A stretch of DNA of 64,000 nucleotides. It comes from an uncultured Prevotellaceae bacterium (GTDB lineage: Bacteria; Bacteroidota; Bacteroidia; Bacteroidales; Bacteroidaceae). The stretch spans positions 62,001 through 126,000 of the forward strand of contig CACZIT010000001.1 in the NCBI GenBank assembly GCA_902781315.1, in the 5' to 3' direction. How positions within the stretch are numbered: position 1 is the stretch's first letter; every line of letters starts with the position of its first letter. The translations under genes and the position numbers were made by a program. Under the pieces are notes generated by a model. It was not told where the DNA came from. It worked only from the letters and a program-made list of their open reading frames with translations, and did no database searches. Positions 31,528-41,126 of the stretch are shown one piece after another.

Positions 31528-32580
31528 ATGAAAGGACTCGTCATTAAGAATACGGGAAGCTGGTACACCGTCCTGACGGACGATGGACGGACTGTGGATT
31601 GTAAGGTGAAAGGAAACTTTCGCCTGAAAGGTATTCGCAGTACGAATCCTGTGGCCGTGGGGGATAGGGTGGAAGCCTACCCCCAGCCCCTCCCTGAAGG
31701 GAAGGGGGAAAAGTTGGTGGGGTTTATCACGGCGATAGAGGACCGGAAGAACTATATCATCCGGAAATCGTCGAACCTGTCGAAGCAGAGCCATATCATC
31801 GCCGCGAATGTTGATCAGGCATTCCTGATAGTCACAGTAAACTATCCGGAGACTTCCACTACCTTCATCGACCGTTTTCTGGCATCGGCAGAGGCTTATA
31901 GCGTGCCGGTGGTGCTGGTGTTCAACAAACTGGACCTGCTGAATGCTGACGAGCGTCATATCCAGCAGATGCTCATCACACTCTACGAGAACATTGGCTA
32001 CCAATGTGTGGAGGTGTCGGCACAGACGGGCGAGGGCATTGACCGGCTCCACGAGCTGTTGGAGGGGAAGATCACGCTGCTCAGCGGTAACAGTGGAGTG
32101 GGGAAGTCGACGCTTATCAACCGACTGGTGCCGGGTGTGAACCTGCGAACGTCGGAAATCAGCGATGCCCATAAAACGGGTATGCACACCACGACGTTCT
32201 CGGAGATGATAAGAGCCTACCCCCAGCCCCTCCCTGAAGGGAAGGGAGAGAGCCCCACCCCGGCCCTCCCCGAAGGGGAGGGAGCAAGCCCTACCCCTAA
32301 CCCCTCCCCCGTAGGGAGGGGAATAGCGTGGTTGATTGATACGCCGGGCATCAAGGGATTCGGAACGTTCGACATGGAGCCGGAGGAACTGACGAGCTAT
32401 TTCCGCGAGATCTTCCATTTCTCGAAGGGGTGCCGGTTTTCGAATTGTACGCATACCCACGAACCGGGGTGTGCGGTGCTGAAAGCGCTGGAAGACCACT
32501 ACATTGCGCAGAGCCGCTACCAGTCGTACCTCTCGATGATGGAGGACAAGGAGGACGGAAAGTACAGGGCAGCGTACTAG
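31528..32580 (+). CDS. rsgA: Ribosome small-subunit GTPase RsgA with two in-frame F1 insertions
   Basis: A 350-residue circularly permuted GTPase used in 30S maturation. An OB domain (about 1-75) is followed by G4 NKLD (near 133), G1 GNSGVGKST (near 186), G3 DTPG (near 270) and a C-terminal zinc motif with [14 protein letters not shown]. Two foreign stretches are present. Residues 49-62 ([11 protein letters not shown]) lie in the OB domain. Residues about 229-265, three F1 copies with [10 protein letters not shown] and [11 protein letters not shown], lie between the G2 HTTTF and G3 motifs. The second lies in the switch region, where other RsgA proteins have a short loop, so an effect on GTPase control is possible. 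Confidence 0.96.
   Translation: MKGLVIKNTGSWYTVLTDDGRTVDCKVKGNFRLKGIRSTNPVAVGDRVEAYPQPLPEGKGEKLVGFITAIEDRKNYIIRKSSNLSKQSHIIAANVDQAFLIVTVNYPETSTTFIDRFLASAEAYSVPVVLVFNKLDLLNADERHIQQMLITLYENIGYQCVEVSAQTGEGIDRLHELLEGKITLLSGNSGVGKSTLINRLVPGVNLRTSEISDAHKTGMHTTTFSEMIRAYPQPLPEGKGESPTPALPEGEGASPTPNPSPVGRGIAWLIDTPGIKGFGTFDMEPEELTSYFREIFHFSKGCRFSNCTHTHEPGCAVLKALEDHYIAQSRYQSYLSMMEDKEDGKYRAAY
31674..31710. repeat. Single F1 copy in rsgA (OB domain)
   Basis: AGCCTACCCCCAGCCCCTCC followed by CTGAAGGGAAGG. It is about 36 bp, in frame, and has the same subtype as the copies at 29320-29385 and 32213. Confidence 0.85.
32213..32322. repeat. Three tandem F1 copies in rsgA (switch region)
   Basis: Three head-to-tail copies at 32213-32249, 32250-32285 and 32286-32322, with subtypes AGCCTACCCCC, AGCCCCACCCC and AGCCCTACCCC. 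Each carries a different inner palindrome (CCCTGAAGGG, CCCCGAAGGGG, CCCCCGTAGGG). All are in frame with rsgA. Confidence 0.9.
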
Positions 32581-32581
32581 G

Positions 32582-32935
32582 AAGCCCCACCCCAGCCCTC
32601 CCCCGTAGGGAGGGAGACGGGACGACTGCGGTGCAGTTTCTAGTTTCAAGTTTCTGGTTCCTAGTTTATGTTACTCCGTACCATGACTTTTGTCACGACT
32701 TGACCATCGACTTCCTCTGTTGCGACTCGGGATTGTTCAAGTATACTTGACACTCCACTCGCTGCTCCATCGGTTTGGCCAAATGGATGCAAGCATCTTT
32801 GGCGCTCGCTGTTCCAAAAGTTCTAGTTTCAAGAACTGCGTGTAAGGGATTATGAAAAAGTGCACTAGCCATGTGGCTGGTGCACTTTTTTGTTGCCCTC
32901 CCTACGGGGGAGGGAAAGGGTGGGGCTGCTCTTAG
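32582..32935. repeat. Gene-free stretch bounded by inverted F1 copies
   Basis: F1 copies at 32582-32619 (AGCCCCACCCCAGCCCTCCC) and, inverted, at 32896-32932 bound 276 bp with no credible ORF. The interior has CTAGTTTCAAGTTTCTGG repeats at 32639-32666 and again near 32822, a TCAAGTATACTTGA palindrome at 32738-32751, and the terminator at 32855. It could be a decayed F1 element or two independent insertions at the ends of convergent genes. Confidence 0.7.
32855..32891. terminator. Bidirectional terminator between rsgA and the convergent barrel gene
   Basis: AAAAAGTGCACTAGCCA and TGGCTGGTGCACTTTTTT form a long stem with one G-T-type mismatch and a two-base loop. It is flanked by A-run and T-run, so it can terminate transcription from both sides. 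It lies between rsgA (+) and the outer-membrane protein gene (-). Confidence 0.88.
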
Positions 32936-33597
32936 AAATTGATGCCGAGGTTGGCGAAGACGGTGCCTGTGTGGGCGGCATCGAAGGAGTCCTGCGAGAT
33001 GTTGGCGAGGCCGGCATCGTAACCCACTTCCACGTAGAACAGGTCGAGCATCAGGCCGCAGCCCAGGCGGACACCACCGTCGAAGCGGCGGAAGTTGTCG
33101 CTGGAGAACGAATTCTCGGCCGTGCGGAGCTCTTGGTTTTTGATCTTACCACTCACGCCACAGGCCAGATAGCCACCAAGGAACGGCGTCGCGGCGATGT
33201 TGTTGTCGAGCTTCAGCTGGTACTTCAGTACGAGCGGCACCTCGAGGTAGTTCAGACTGTAGGTCATCTTACTGCCGCCTGACGACTTCTTTCCACCTTT
33301 CTCCGTGTAGAGCAGTCCCGTCTCGAAGAACAGCGGTGTGGTGGGCGTGAGCAGGATGTCGGCATTGAAGCCCACGTTCAGTCCCGACTTCAACGAGCCA
33401 GCATCGTAGAAAGCATTGTCGGAGTTCACGGTGCCGCCATTCAGTCCCAGGCGGAAGCCGTAGTAGGTGTACAGGGCGCTTCTCGCGTGGGTGCGACCAT
33501 AGCCGCCGCGCGGGTTGCCATAGCGGCCGTACTGAGCTTGTGCGGGCAGTGCCATCATGATGGCCAGTGCCACAATTGCGAAAGATTTCATTTTCAT
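32932..33597 (-). CDS. Outer-membrane beta-barrel protein (porin family)
   Basis: A 221-residue secreted protein. The signal peptide MKMKSFAIVALAIMMALPAQA is followed by a Gly/Tyr/Arg-rich linker and an eight-strand barrel pattern: YYGFRLGLNGG, LNVGFNADILL, FFETGLLYTEKG, YLEVPLVLKYQLKL, ATPFLGGYLACGVSG, RFDGGVRLGCGLML, and a final VFANLGINF ending in Phe, as BAM substrates usually do. It matches the PF13568/PF13505 small-barrel group common in Bacteroidetes. Function is unknown. The stop lies at the edge of an F1 repeat. Confidence 0.88.
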   Translation of the reverse strand: MKMKSFAIVALAIMMALPAQAQYGRYGNPRGGYGRTHARSALYTYYGFRLGLNGGTVNSDNAFYDAGSLKSGLNVGFNADILLTPTTPLFFETGLLYTEKGGKKSSGGSKMTYSLNYLEVPLVLKYQLKLDNNIAATPFLGGYLACGVSGKIKNQELRTAENSFSSDNFRRFDGGVRLGCGLMLDLFYVEVGYDAGLANISQDSFDAAHTGTVFANLGINF

Positions 33598-34074
33598 AAG
33601 TTTCTGTTGTTTATTTAAACACGGATGTCACGGATAATGTAGTCACGGATGTCACGGATAATGTAGTCACGGATGATGCAACCACGGTGCAAAGGAACGA
33701 AAAAAACTGACAACGCACAAGGGTTGAATCCCTAAAATGTGAAGGGGAAAACCCTAAACAAGGTAACAAGGTAACAAAGTAACAAGGTAACAGGGTAACA
33801 AGGTAACAAAGTAACAAGGTAACAAGGGACCACGAGCTCTGCTCGCTTTCGTAGTGAACCGGAGAAAGAACAAGGTGACATGGCGACCGCATAAAAATAA
33901 CGATTTTAATCAAAATGGGCGGGAGAAGTTGGAAAAAGTAGTGATTTTTGTGTATTTTGATTGAAAATGACAAATGTTTGGTAGAAAATGCTAAATGAGT
34001 TATCATTTTTTTTCGTATCTTTGCAACATGGAAATCTACTTCCGACATTAATAAATTAAAAAACCACTATAATT
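33598..34074. repeat. Gene-free stretch with two kinds of tandem repeats
   Basis: A 477 bp spacer between divergent genes. At 33618-33680 a 24 bp unit with CACGGATGTCACGGATAATG is repeated about two and a half times. At 33759-33828 GTAACAAG/GTAACAAA is repeated about nine times. At 33833-33872 a GAGCTCTGCTCGCTTTCGTAG...CCGGAG segment resembles the CTCCG-type composite unit. The last 70 bp holds the promoter of the BspA-like gene. No credible ORF is seen. Confidence 0.8.
34016..34023 (+). promoter_or_regulatory. Probable -7 box (TATCTTTG) for the BspA-like gene
   Basis: TATCTTTG lies 51 bp before the ATG at 34075, in an AT-rich stretch. A clear TTTG at the -33 position is missing. It is a good match to the Bacteroidetes -7 consensus. 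Confidence 0.6.
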
Positions 34075-37000
34075 ATGGAAAAGAACCACTACAACCCCCA
34101 TCGACTTAGAGCAGTGATGGCGACCCTTTTCGCCCTCCTCTTTGGAGCACAAACTGTGCAGGCGCAGACCAAAGAGGCCTACGCCTACGTCTCAACGGCA
34201 GATCGTGAGACGCTGTACTTCTACTACGACACGAATCGTGCCACGCGTAACAGTACTGGCAACACGTTCAGCATGAATGCAGCGGGTCAGGTACCCGACT
34301 GGTACAAACATTATGATGACCCTATTTATCTACGTGAGAAAGTCAAAAAGGTGGTATTCGACTATTCGTTCAGAGACTATCGCCCCACCTCCACCTGTTA
34401 TTGGTTTGCCAGTATGCAGTTACTCACCACCATTGAGGGCTTCTCCAATCTCTACACCCAGAATGTGACCGATATGAGTTACATGTTCAGGAGTTGTAAT
34501 AGGCTCACCACCCTCGACTTCCACAACCAGTCGGGCTCCGCGTTGAACATGACAGACAACTTCGTCTTCAATACCGAGAAGGTAACGACGATGAAGGGTA
34601 TGTTCTCTTATTGTTATGGCCTCACCTCGCTTAACCTGAGCGGATGGGACACGGGTGCCGTGAAGGACATGAGCGAAATGTTCAAAGGTTGCACTCACCT
34701 CGAGGCGCTCACTCTCGGTGCTTTTAGCACCACTTCTGGCAGTGATAAAGGTTGGAACACGTCGAAAGTGACGGACATGAACCTGATGTTTGGCGATTGT
34801 AGTGCGTTGACGACCATCAAAGTGGGCTCCAACTGGAGCACTGCATCCGTCAACGCAAGTAACACGCCCTTCACAGGGGCGACTAAGCTCGTGGGCGGCG
34901 CCGGCTCAGCCTTTGCTTCGTACAATAGTAACTATGACCGGCCGCGGTATGCCTGCATCGACGGTGGCTCCGCCGCTCCGGGCTTCCTCACCGCAGCCTA
35001 CGCGCCTTACGTTCACGTCAACGGCACCACGGTGACTTTCTATTGCGACGAGCAACGCAGCCGCCGCACTACCGGCACCACCTACGACTTGAATGACGAC
35101 AATACTTCATCACAGCCGGGATGGTATAAGGAACCTGCTTCGAACAACTACACGTCGGTCGTCATCGACCCCTCCTTCGCCAAAGCCCGTCCGACCACCA
35201 CAAACCGTTGGTTTGCAAATATGGCAAACCTGACCTCGTTCACTGGCCTGGAATACCTCAACACGAGCGAGGTGACAAATATGATGTATATGTTCTCCGT
35301 TTGCGACATAGTGGACGAGCTCGACTTCAGCACCTTCAATACGGCTAAGGTAATCAGTATGGCGGGTATGTTCGCCGAAAGTAGGGCCACTGTGCTCGAC
35401 CTGAGCAGATTCAACACGTCGAAAGTGGTGAATATGAGAGCGATGTTCAGGGGTTGCTCCAGGCTCACCACCATCTATGCCAGCTCCAGCTTCAGCACCG
35501 CCAACGTGACGAATTCCGCCGATATGTTCACCTCTTGCTCTCAGCTTAAAGGCAGCAAAGGCACCGCCTTCAGCAGTAGCTACGTGGACAAGACCTACGC
35601 CCGCCTCGACGGCGGTACGAGTGCTCCCGGCTACTTCTCCACAAAGCCCTATGCCGTCTTCAACAACGGCACGCTCACCTTCTACAACGATGGCAAGCGC
35701 AGTTCGAAGGCTGGCACAACCTACGACCTGAACGCAGACGGCGAAGCCCCTGGTTGGTATACTGATGGCAATAGCATCTATACTACGAAGGTGGTTTTCG
35801 ATTCTTCGTTTGCCTACACCCGTCCCACCACAACGGCGCAGTGGTTTGCGGTTATGACAAAACTCACTACCATCCAGAGCATTGAGAACCTCAACACCAG
35901 CGAGGTGACGGATATGAACGATATGTTCACCTTCTGCGAACAACTTACCTCGATAGACCTTCATAGCTTCGACACCGGCAAGGTGACCAACATGCACTCC
36001 ATGTTTAACGAGTGTAAGGCCCTCACCAGTCTTGACCTCAGTTCCTGGAACACGAGCAATGTCACTATTATGCAGAACATGTTCAGCAACTGCACCTCTT
36101 TGACCACCCTCGACCTCAGTGGCTGGAACACCAGTAAGGTCGAAAATATGTCTTTTATGTTTGCCGACGACAATGCCCTGACGACCATCTACGTCAGCAA
36201 CGCATGGAATACAAGTCTGGCAAGGAGTACTGAAATGTTCAGGGGTTGCAGCAGCCTTGTGGGTTCTCAGGGAACACGATTCAATTCCAGCTATATCGAC
36301 AAGACCTATGCCCGCATCGACGGTGGCACCTCTTCGCCCGGCTACTTGTCAGTGGCTCCCTATGCCGTGTTCAACGGCAGCACGCTCAGTTTCTACCTTG
36401 ACGCCAATCGCAACTCGAGGACTGGCACGAAGTATTCGCTGAATGCTCCGGGTAAGGCTCCCGGATGGTATGAGCACCGTAGCGAAATCACTACAGTGGT
36501 GATCAACTCCTCATTTGCCAACGCGCGCCCCGTGAGCACCCGAAGCTGGTTCTTCGGCATGGAGAACCTGGTTTCTCTTCAGGGCTTGCAGTATCTGAAC
36601 ACCAGCGAGGTGACCGATATGTATGCCATGTTCTATAAGTGTAGTCTCCTGACTAGGCTCGATCTGAACAACTTCAATACGGCTAAGGTGACTGATATGC
36701 AGTATATGTTCAACAACTGCCCCAAGCTGACCACCATCTACGTCAGTAGAAACTGGACGACGAATGCCGTCACCTCGTCGGCTAACATGTTCTACAAGAG
36801 TACCAGCCTCGTGGGCGGTGGCGGCACCACCTATGATGCCAACCATTTAGATAAGGAGTACGCACGCGTAGGCACCCAGTACACACCCGGCTACTTCTCC
36901 TATAAGCCCTATGTAGAATATGTGGCAAGCGATGGCAAGCTGTTCTTCTATTGCGATGGCGAGAGCGATCTGAAGCAGGGCACGATTTTCGACATTGTCA

Positions 37001-40000
37001 CGGCTGGCACCCCCAAGTGGTATGGGTATCGCAACAGCATCACACAGGTGATGTTCGATGCATCGTTTGCAAATGCCCGTCCTACAAGTACTTACTGCTG
37101 GTTCGAAGGCATGAGCAATCTGACGAGCGATAAAATCCTCAACATGAAGTATCTGAACACCAGCGAGGTGACCGATATGAGCAATATGTTCTTCGATTGC
37201 TCTAAGCTGGAGACCCTCAATCTGATGAATTTCGACACGCAGAAGGTCAAGTCCAGCAGCTACATGTTCAAAGGCTGCTCGCAGCTCACGACCATCTATG
37301 CCACCAACTGGAACTTAGGGGAAGTGTCGGGCAGCATGTTCAAGGATTGCATCAACCTCGTGGGTGGCAACGGAACAACTTACAACTCAAGCCATACAGG
37401 CGGTGCCTATGCACGCATCGACATGCCTGACGCACCCGGCTACTTCACGGTGAAGCCTTACGTCATCTGGGATGCCACAGCCAAGACGCTCACCTTCTAC
37501 AACGACGGCAAGCCCGAGGAAAAGACAGGCTCGCGCTACGACCTGAACACAGGTGCAGAAGAGCGTCCAGCATGGGCTGGCGCTCCTGACTATGCCAACA
37601 CGAGAGTTCAAGAAGTAATCTTCGACCCATCGTTTGCCACAGCCCGCCCCCCATCCACCTACTACTGGTTCGGCGACATGGGCAACTACCTGACCAAAAT
37701 CACCGGCATAGAGTATCTGAACACCAGCGAGGTGACGAATATGGGTTATATGTTCTACAACGACACAAAACTGACCGACCTCGACCTGAGCCACTTCAAC
37801 ACTGCGAAGGTGACGAATATGCGGGATATGTTCTATAATTGTTGTTTAGAGACGATTGACATCACGTCCTTCGACACCCGGAATGTGACGAACATGATAT
37901 ACATGTTCGGCCTTAACAGTAAGTTGACGACCATCCTTGTCGGCTCAAACTGGAGCACGGCCAAAGTGACTGATTCCAGCAGCATGTTCGCCAATTGCTC
38001 CAACAAGCTCAAGGGCGGTGCCGGCACGACGTGGAGCAGTAGCAATCCTACTGACAAGACTTACGCCCGTATCGACGGCGGCACCTCCTCGCCCGGATAT
38101 CTGACCTCGGGCACGAGGGAGCCCTATGGCGTGTGGGACGGCGCGACCAAGACATTCACCCACTATTACGACTGGAAGAAGAGCCAGCGCGCGAGCGAGG
38201 GCGAAGTGATAGACGGTCAGACTTACGACACGGCTGATGAGCAAGGCTATCCCATGCAGTTCATTGAAGTGGAGAAGATGGTCTATGACCCGTCGGTGGC
38301 AGGTTATCCTTATAAGAACGTTTGTGGTGGTTGGTATTGTGGTGGCATGGAGAACCTCACCACTATTGAAGGCATCGAGTATGTCAACACGAGCGAGGAA
38401 CGCTACTTCAGCAACATGTTCACGAATTGCAAGAGCCTGAAGACGCTCGACCTGAGCACCTTCGACACGCGCAAGGCTACCAATATGAGCTACATGTTCT
38501 CTGGCTGCACGAGCCTGACGAGCCTGACGCTCGGCGAGATCTTCTCTACTGAGAACGTCACCAACATGAGCGGGATGTTAGCAAACGGATGCGCCCCTGC
38601 CGTGATTGATGCCGTCACCAATCATGAAGGCTTCAGCACGGCAAACGTTACCAGCATGAGCTACATGTTCCAGAACAACTCGGGTATCAGTGGACTCGAC
38701 CTGCATATGTTCAACACGGCTAAGGTGACTAACATGAGCTATATGTTCGACGGCTGCTCGAGCCTGACCACGCTCACCGTAGGCTATGACTGGACGACAG
38801 AGGCCGTGACCAACTCAGCTAATATGTTCCGAGGTTGCACCGCTATCGTCGGTGGTGCCGGCACAACGTTCAGCAGCAGTCACGTCGATGCAGCCTATGC
38901 CCACATCGACGGCGGCACGGCTAATCCCGGCTACCTCACGGGAGTGAAATATGAGCCCTACGTCGTCATCGATGAGAATACGGGCGCGATGACCTTCTAT
39001 GCTGACGGCAAGCCGTCTGAAAAGGTGGGCATCACGTACAACCTGCCCGCCGATGGCGTTTTCCCAGATTGGTATAACACTGACGGAAGCTATAGAGTCA
39101 CGAAAGTTGTCTTCGACCAGTCGTTCATCACAGCACGTCCCACTAGCATGTATCGTTGGTTCAACAATATGGGGGCACTTACTGAAGTTGTGGGCTTGGA
39201 GAATCTTGTGACGAGCGAAGTGACTAATATGGAAAGTTTATTCAATGGCTGTTCGTATTTGAAGACACTCGACCTGACTACTTTCGATACGCATAAGGTG
39301 ACGACGATGTTTAATATGTTCTTCGCATGCCAGAGCCTCGAGTCCATCTATGTGGGTAGTGGTTGGACCATTGCCAATGTCAATGATGGAAACGGAATGT
39401 TCTTCAGTTGCTACAGTCTGGTGGGTTCTGCTGGCACTATGTGGGAAGACTGCAATCTTAGCGAGAGAGAAGCTGACGGCAAACCCTTCGCCCACGTCGA
39501 TGGTGGCGCAGGCAGTCCTGGATTGCTTAGCGGAAAGACGGAGGCGTATGCAGCCTATGACAGCAGCACCAAGACGCTCACGTTCTACTACGATGGCCAG
39601 AAGCTGGTGCGCTCTGAGGTCTATGATCTGAATGAGGGGACTGAACAACCGAAATGGACTGCAAACAGCAGTACCAGCCCCTTGACAAATGCCATGCGCG
39701 CTGTCATCGACCCGTCGTTTGCCGAAGTACGGCCCACCAGCACCTGCGGATGGTTTAACCTATATAAACTTCAGGAAATTGAGGGCATCGAGTATCTGAA
39801 CACCAGCGAGGTGACGGTGATGAATTCAATGTTTGCCCGAAGTGCTCTTTCGAGTATCGACTTGAGCCACTTTGACACTCGCAAGGTAACTTCGATGCGA
39901 ACGATGTTCTGGGCTACTCCGAGTTTGACGGAATTGGATTTAAGCAGCTTCAACACCGAGAATGTGACTGACATGCGTCAGATGTTTGCAGGCTATAATG

Positions 40001-40956
40001 GCTCTTATCCCAATCACCTGACTACTATCTACGTCGGCGATGGTTGGAACACCGATAAGGTGACACTCTCCACGAACATGTTCAGTAACTGCACAGCAGC
40101 CCTTGTCGGTGGCGCCGGCACGGTCTGGAGCAGCAGCAATCCTCTCGACAAGACCTATGCTCGCGTTGACCAGGGGCCGGGGTCGTCAGCTCCCGGCTAC
40201 CTGACATACCTTGGAGCCTATGCCGTCTTTAACGAAGAGACGTACACGCTCACATTCTACTATGACGGCAAGCGCAATGAGAAGGTGGGTACGGTGTATA
40301 ATCTGCCAGTGGCTGATGAAATTCCAGGATATAATGCCTATGCTTTTACAAAGGCAGTTTTCGATGCTTCGTTCGCCAACGCACGTCCCACATCTACCAG
40401 GAATTGGTTCATTGGTTGTGCTTCCATGACAGAGATTGTAGGCCTTAAGAACCTGAATACCAGTGAGGTGACCGACATGAATGCTATGTTCGCAGGCTGT
40501 AGGAACCTCACCATGCTCGACCTGAGCCACTTCAATACCGCTAAGGTGACCAACATGCGTGAGATGTTCAATATCTGCGAATCGTTGACGACCATCTACG
40601 TGGGCGACGGCTGGAGCACTGAAGCCTTAGTTGCTAACTATACGATGTTCAATGGCTGTACGTCTCTCGTCGGTGGCGCCGGCACTACATGCGATGGCAC
40701 CAATAACATCGAAGCAACCTACGCCCACATCGATGGCGGTCCGGACAATCCCGGCTACTTCACGGCGAAGCCTGTGTTCCAGGTGGGCGACGTCAACAAA
40801 GATGGCAGCATCTCGATTGCCGACGTGACGGCGCTGGTGAACATCATTCTGGGCAAGACCACCAGCTATGAGCAGCGCCTGGCCGACGTGAACCTCGACG
40901 GCTCGGTGAGCATTGCCGACGTGACGGCACTGGTGAATATCATCCTCGGCAAGTAG
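34075..40956 (+). CDS. Giant BspA-like DUF285 surface protein with ten modules and a C-terminal dockerin
   Basis: A 2293-residue secreted protein. A signal peptide (residues 1-31, ending GAQTVQAQ) is followed by ten imperfect modules of about 180-270 residues. Each starts with a strand like YAVFNNGTLTFYNDGKR. DUF285 repeats follow, with the recurring pattern LNTSEVTDMxxMFxxCxxL, and the module ends in a YARIDGGTSSPGYLT-type segment. The DUF285 family builds BspA-like leucine-rich-type solenoids used in adhesion. The last 60 residues are two dockerin-type calcium loops (DVNKDGSISIADVTALV and DVNLDGSVSIADVTALV). A cell-surface adhesin or matrix protein anchored through the dockerin-like pair is plausible. 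No F1 or F2 repeat is inserted. Confidence 0.92.
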   Translation: MEKNHYNPHRLRAVMATLFALLFGAQTVQAQTKEAYAYVSTADRETLYFYYDTNRATRNSTGNTFSMNAAGQVPDWYKHYDDPIYLREKVKKVVFDYSFRDYRPTSTCYWFASMQLLTTIEGFSNLYTQNVTDMSYMFRSCNRLTTLDFHNQSGSALNMTDNFVFNTEKVTTMKGMFSYCYGLTSLNLSGWDTGAVKDMSEMFKGCTHLEALTLGAFSTTSGSDKGWNTSKVTDMNLMFGDCSALTTIKVGSNWSTASVNASNTPFTGATKLVGGAGSAFASYNSNYDRPRYACIDGGSAAPGFLTAAYAPYVHVNGTTVTFYCDEQRSRRTTGTTYDLNDDNTSSQPGWYKEPASNNYTSVVIDPSFAKARPTTTNRWFANMANLTSFTGLEYLNTSEVTNMMYMFSVCDIVDELDFSTFNTAKVISMAGMFAESRATVLDLSRFNTSKVVNMRAMFRGCSRLTTIYASSSFSTANVTNSADMFTSCSQLKGSKGTAFSSSYVDKTYARLDGGTSAPGYFSTKPYAVFNNGTLTFYNDGKRSSKAGTTYDLNADGEAPGWYTDGNSIYTTKVVFDSSFAYTRPTTTAQWFAVMTKLTTIQSIENLNTSEVTDMNDMFTFCEQLTSIDLHSFDTGKVTNMHSMFNECKALTSLDLSSWNTSNVTIMQNMFSNCTSLTTLDLSGWNTSKVENMSFMFADDNALTTIYVSNAWNTSLARSTEMFRGCSSLVGSQGTRFNSSYIDKTYARIDGGTSSPGYLSVAPYAVFNGSTLSFYLDANRNSRTGTKYSLNAPGKAPGWYEHRSEITTVVINSSFANARPVSTRSWFFGMENLVSLQGLQYLNTSEVTDMYAMFYKCSLLTRLDLNNFNTAKVTDMQYMFNNCPKLTTIYVSRNWTTNAVTSSANMFYKSTSLVGGGGTTYDANHLDKEYARVGTQYTPGYFSYKPYVEYVASDGKLFFYCDGESDLKQGTIFDIVTAGTPKWYGYRNSITQVMFDASFANARPTSTYCWFEGMSNLTSDKILNMKYLNTSEVTDMSNMFFDCSKLETLNLMNFDTQKVKSSSYMFKGCSQLTTIYATNWNLGEVSGSMFKDCINLVGGNGTTYNSSHTGGAYARIDMPDAPGYFTVKPYVIWDATAKTLTFYNDGKPEEKTGSRYDLNTGAEERPAWAGAPDYANTRVQEVIFDPSFATARPPSTYYWFGDMGNYLTKITGIEYLNTSEVTNMGYMFYNDTKLTDLDLSHFNTAKVTNMRDMFYNCCLETIDITSFDTRNVTNMIYMFGLNSKLTTILVGSNWSTAKVTDSSSMFANCSNKLKGGAGTTWSSSNPTDKTYARIDGGTSSPGYLTSGTREPYGVWDGATKTFTHYYDWKKSQRASEGEVIDGQTYDTADEQGYPMQFIEVEKMVYDPSVAGYPYKNVCGGWYCGGMENLTTIEGIEYVNTSEERYFSNMFTNCKSLKTLDLSTFDTRKATNMSYMFSGCTSLTSLTLGEIFSTENVTNMSGMLANGCAPAVIDAVTNHEGFSTANVTSMSYMFQNNSGISGLDLHMFNTAKVTNMSYMFDGCSSLTTLTVGYDWTTEAVTNSANMFRGCTAIVGGAGTTFSSSHVDAAYAHIDGGTANPGYLTGVKYEPYVVIDENTGAMTFYADGKPSEKVGITYNLPADGVFPDWYNTDGSYRVTKVVFDQSFITARPTSMYRWFNNMGALTEVVGLENLVTSEVTNMESLFNGCSYLKTLDLTTFDTHKVTTMFNMFFACQSLESIYVGSGWTIANVNDGNGMFFSCYSLVGSAGTMWEDCNLSEREADGKPFAHVDGGAGSPGLLSGKTEAYAAYDSSTKTLTFYYDGQKLVRSEVYDLNEGTEQPKWTANSSTSPLTNAMRAVIDPSFAEVRPTSTCGWFNLYKLQEIEGIEYLNTSEVTVMNSMFARSALSSIDLSHFDTRKVTSMRTMFWATPSLTELDLSSFNTENVTDMRQMFAGYNGSYPNHLTTIYVGDGWNTDKVTLSTNMFSNCTAALVGGAGTVWSSSNPLDKTYARVDQGPGSSAPGYLTYLGAYAVFNEETYTLTFYYDGKRNEKVGTVYNLPVADEIPGYNAYAFTKAVFDASFANARPTSTRNWFIGCASMTEIVGLKNLNTSEVTDMNAMFAGCRNLTMLDLSHFNTAKVTNMREMFNICESLTTIYVGDGWSTEALVANYTMFNGCTSLVGGAGTTCDGTNNIEATYAHIDGGPDNPGYFTAKPVFQVGDVNKDGSISIADVTALVNIILGKTTSYEQRLADVNLDGSVSIADVTALVNIILGK
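40784..40953 (+). other. Dockerin type I pair at the C-terminus of the BspA-like protein
   Basis: Two 23-residue calcium-binding repeats, each beginning DVNxDGS(I/V)SIADVTALVN and ending IILGK, are separated by a short linker (TTSYEQRLA). The Asp/Asn positions 1, 3, 5 and 12 of each loop are kept. Dockerins bind cohesins in cellulosomes; in Bacteroidetes similar pairs appear at the ends of many secreted proteins without a known cohesin partner. Confidence 0.85.
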
Positions 40957-40965
40957 GGGGAGCGT

Positions 40966-41039
40966 GAAAAAGTTTTCGCCCTGAAAGGGAGCGGCATCTG
41001 AGAAATCGGATGCTAATCCCTTTCAGGGCGAAACTTTTG
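40966..41039. terminator. Long hairpin between convergent genes
   Basis: AAAAAGTTTTCGCCCTGAAAGG and its inverted copy CCTTTCAGGGCGAAACTTTT form a stem of about 20 bp around a loop that itself holds GCATC...GATGC. The flanking A-run and T-run allow termination from both sides, after the BspA-like gene (+) and the hydrolase gene (-). Confidence 0.75.
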
Positions 41040-41126
41040 TTATTATGCACCAGGCTTTAGCGGGTGAAACGCATATAGAATGTACTCTTATGTCGCGTAC
41101 CTATAGGCACGCGTGTTTTTCTTATT

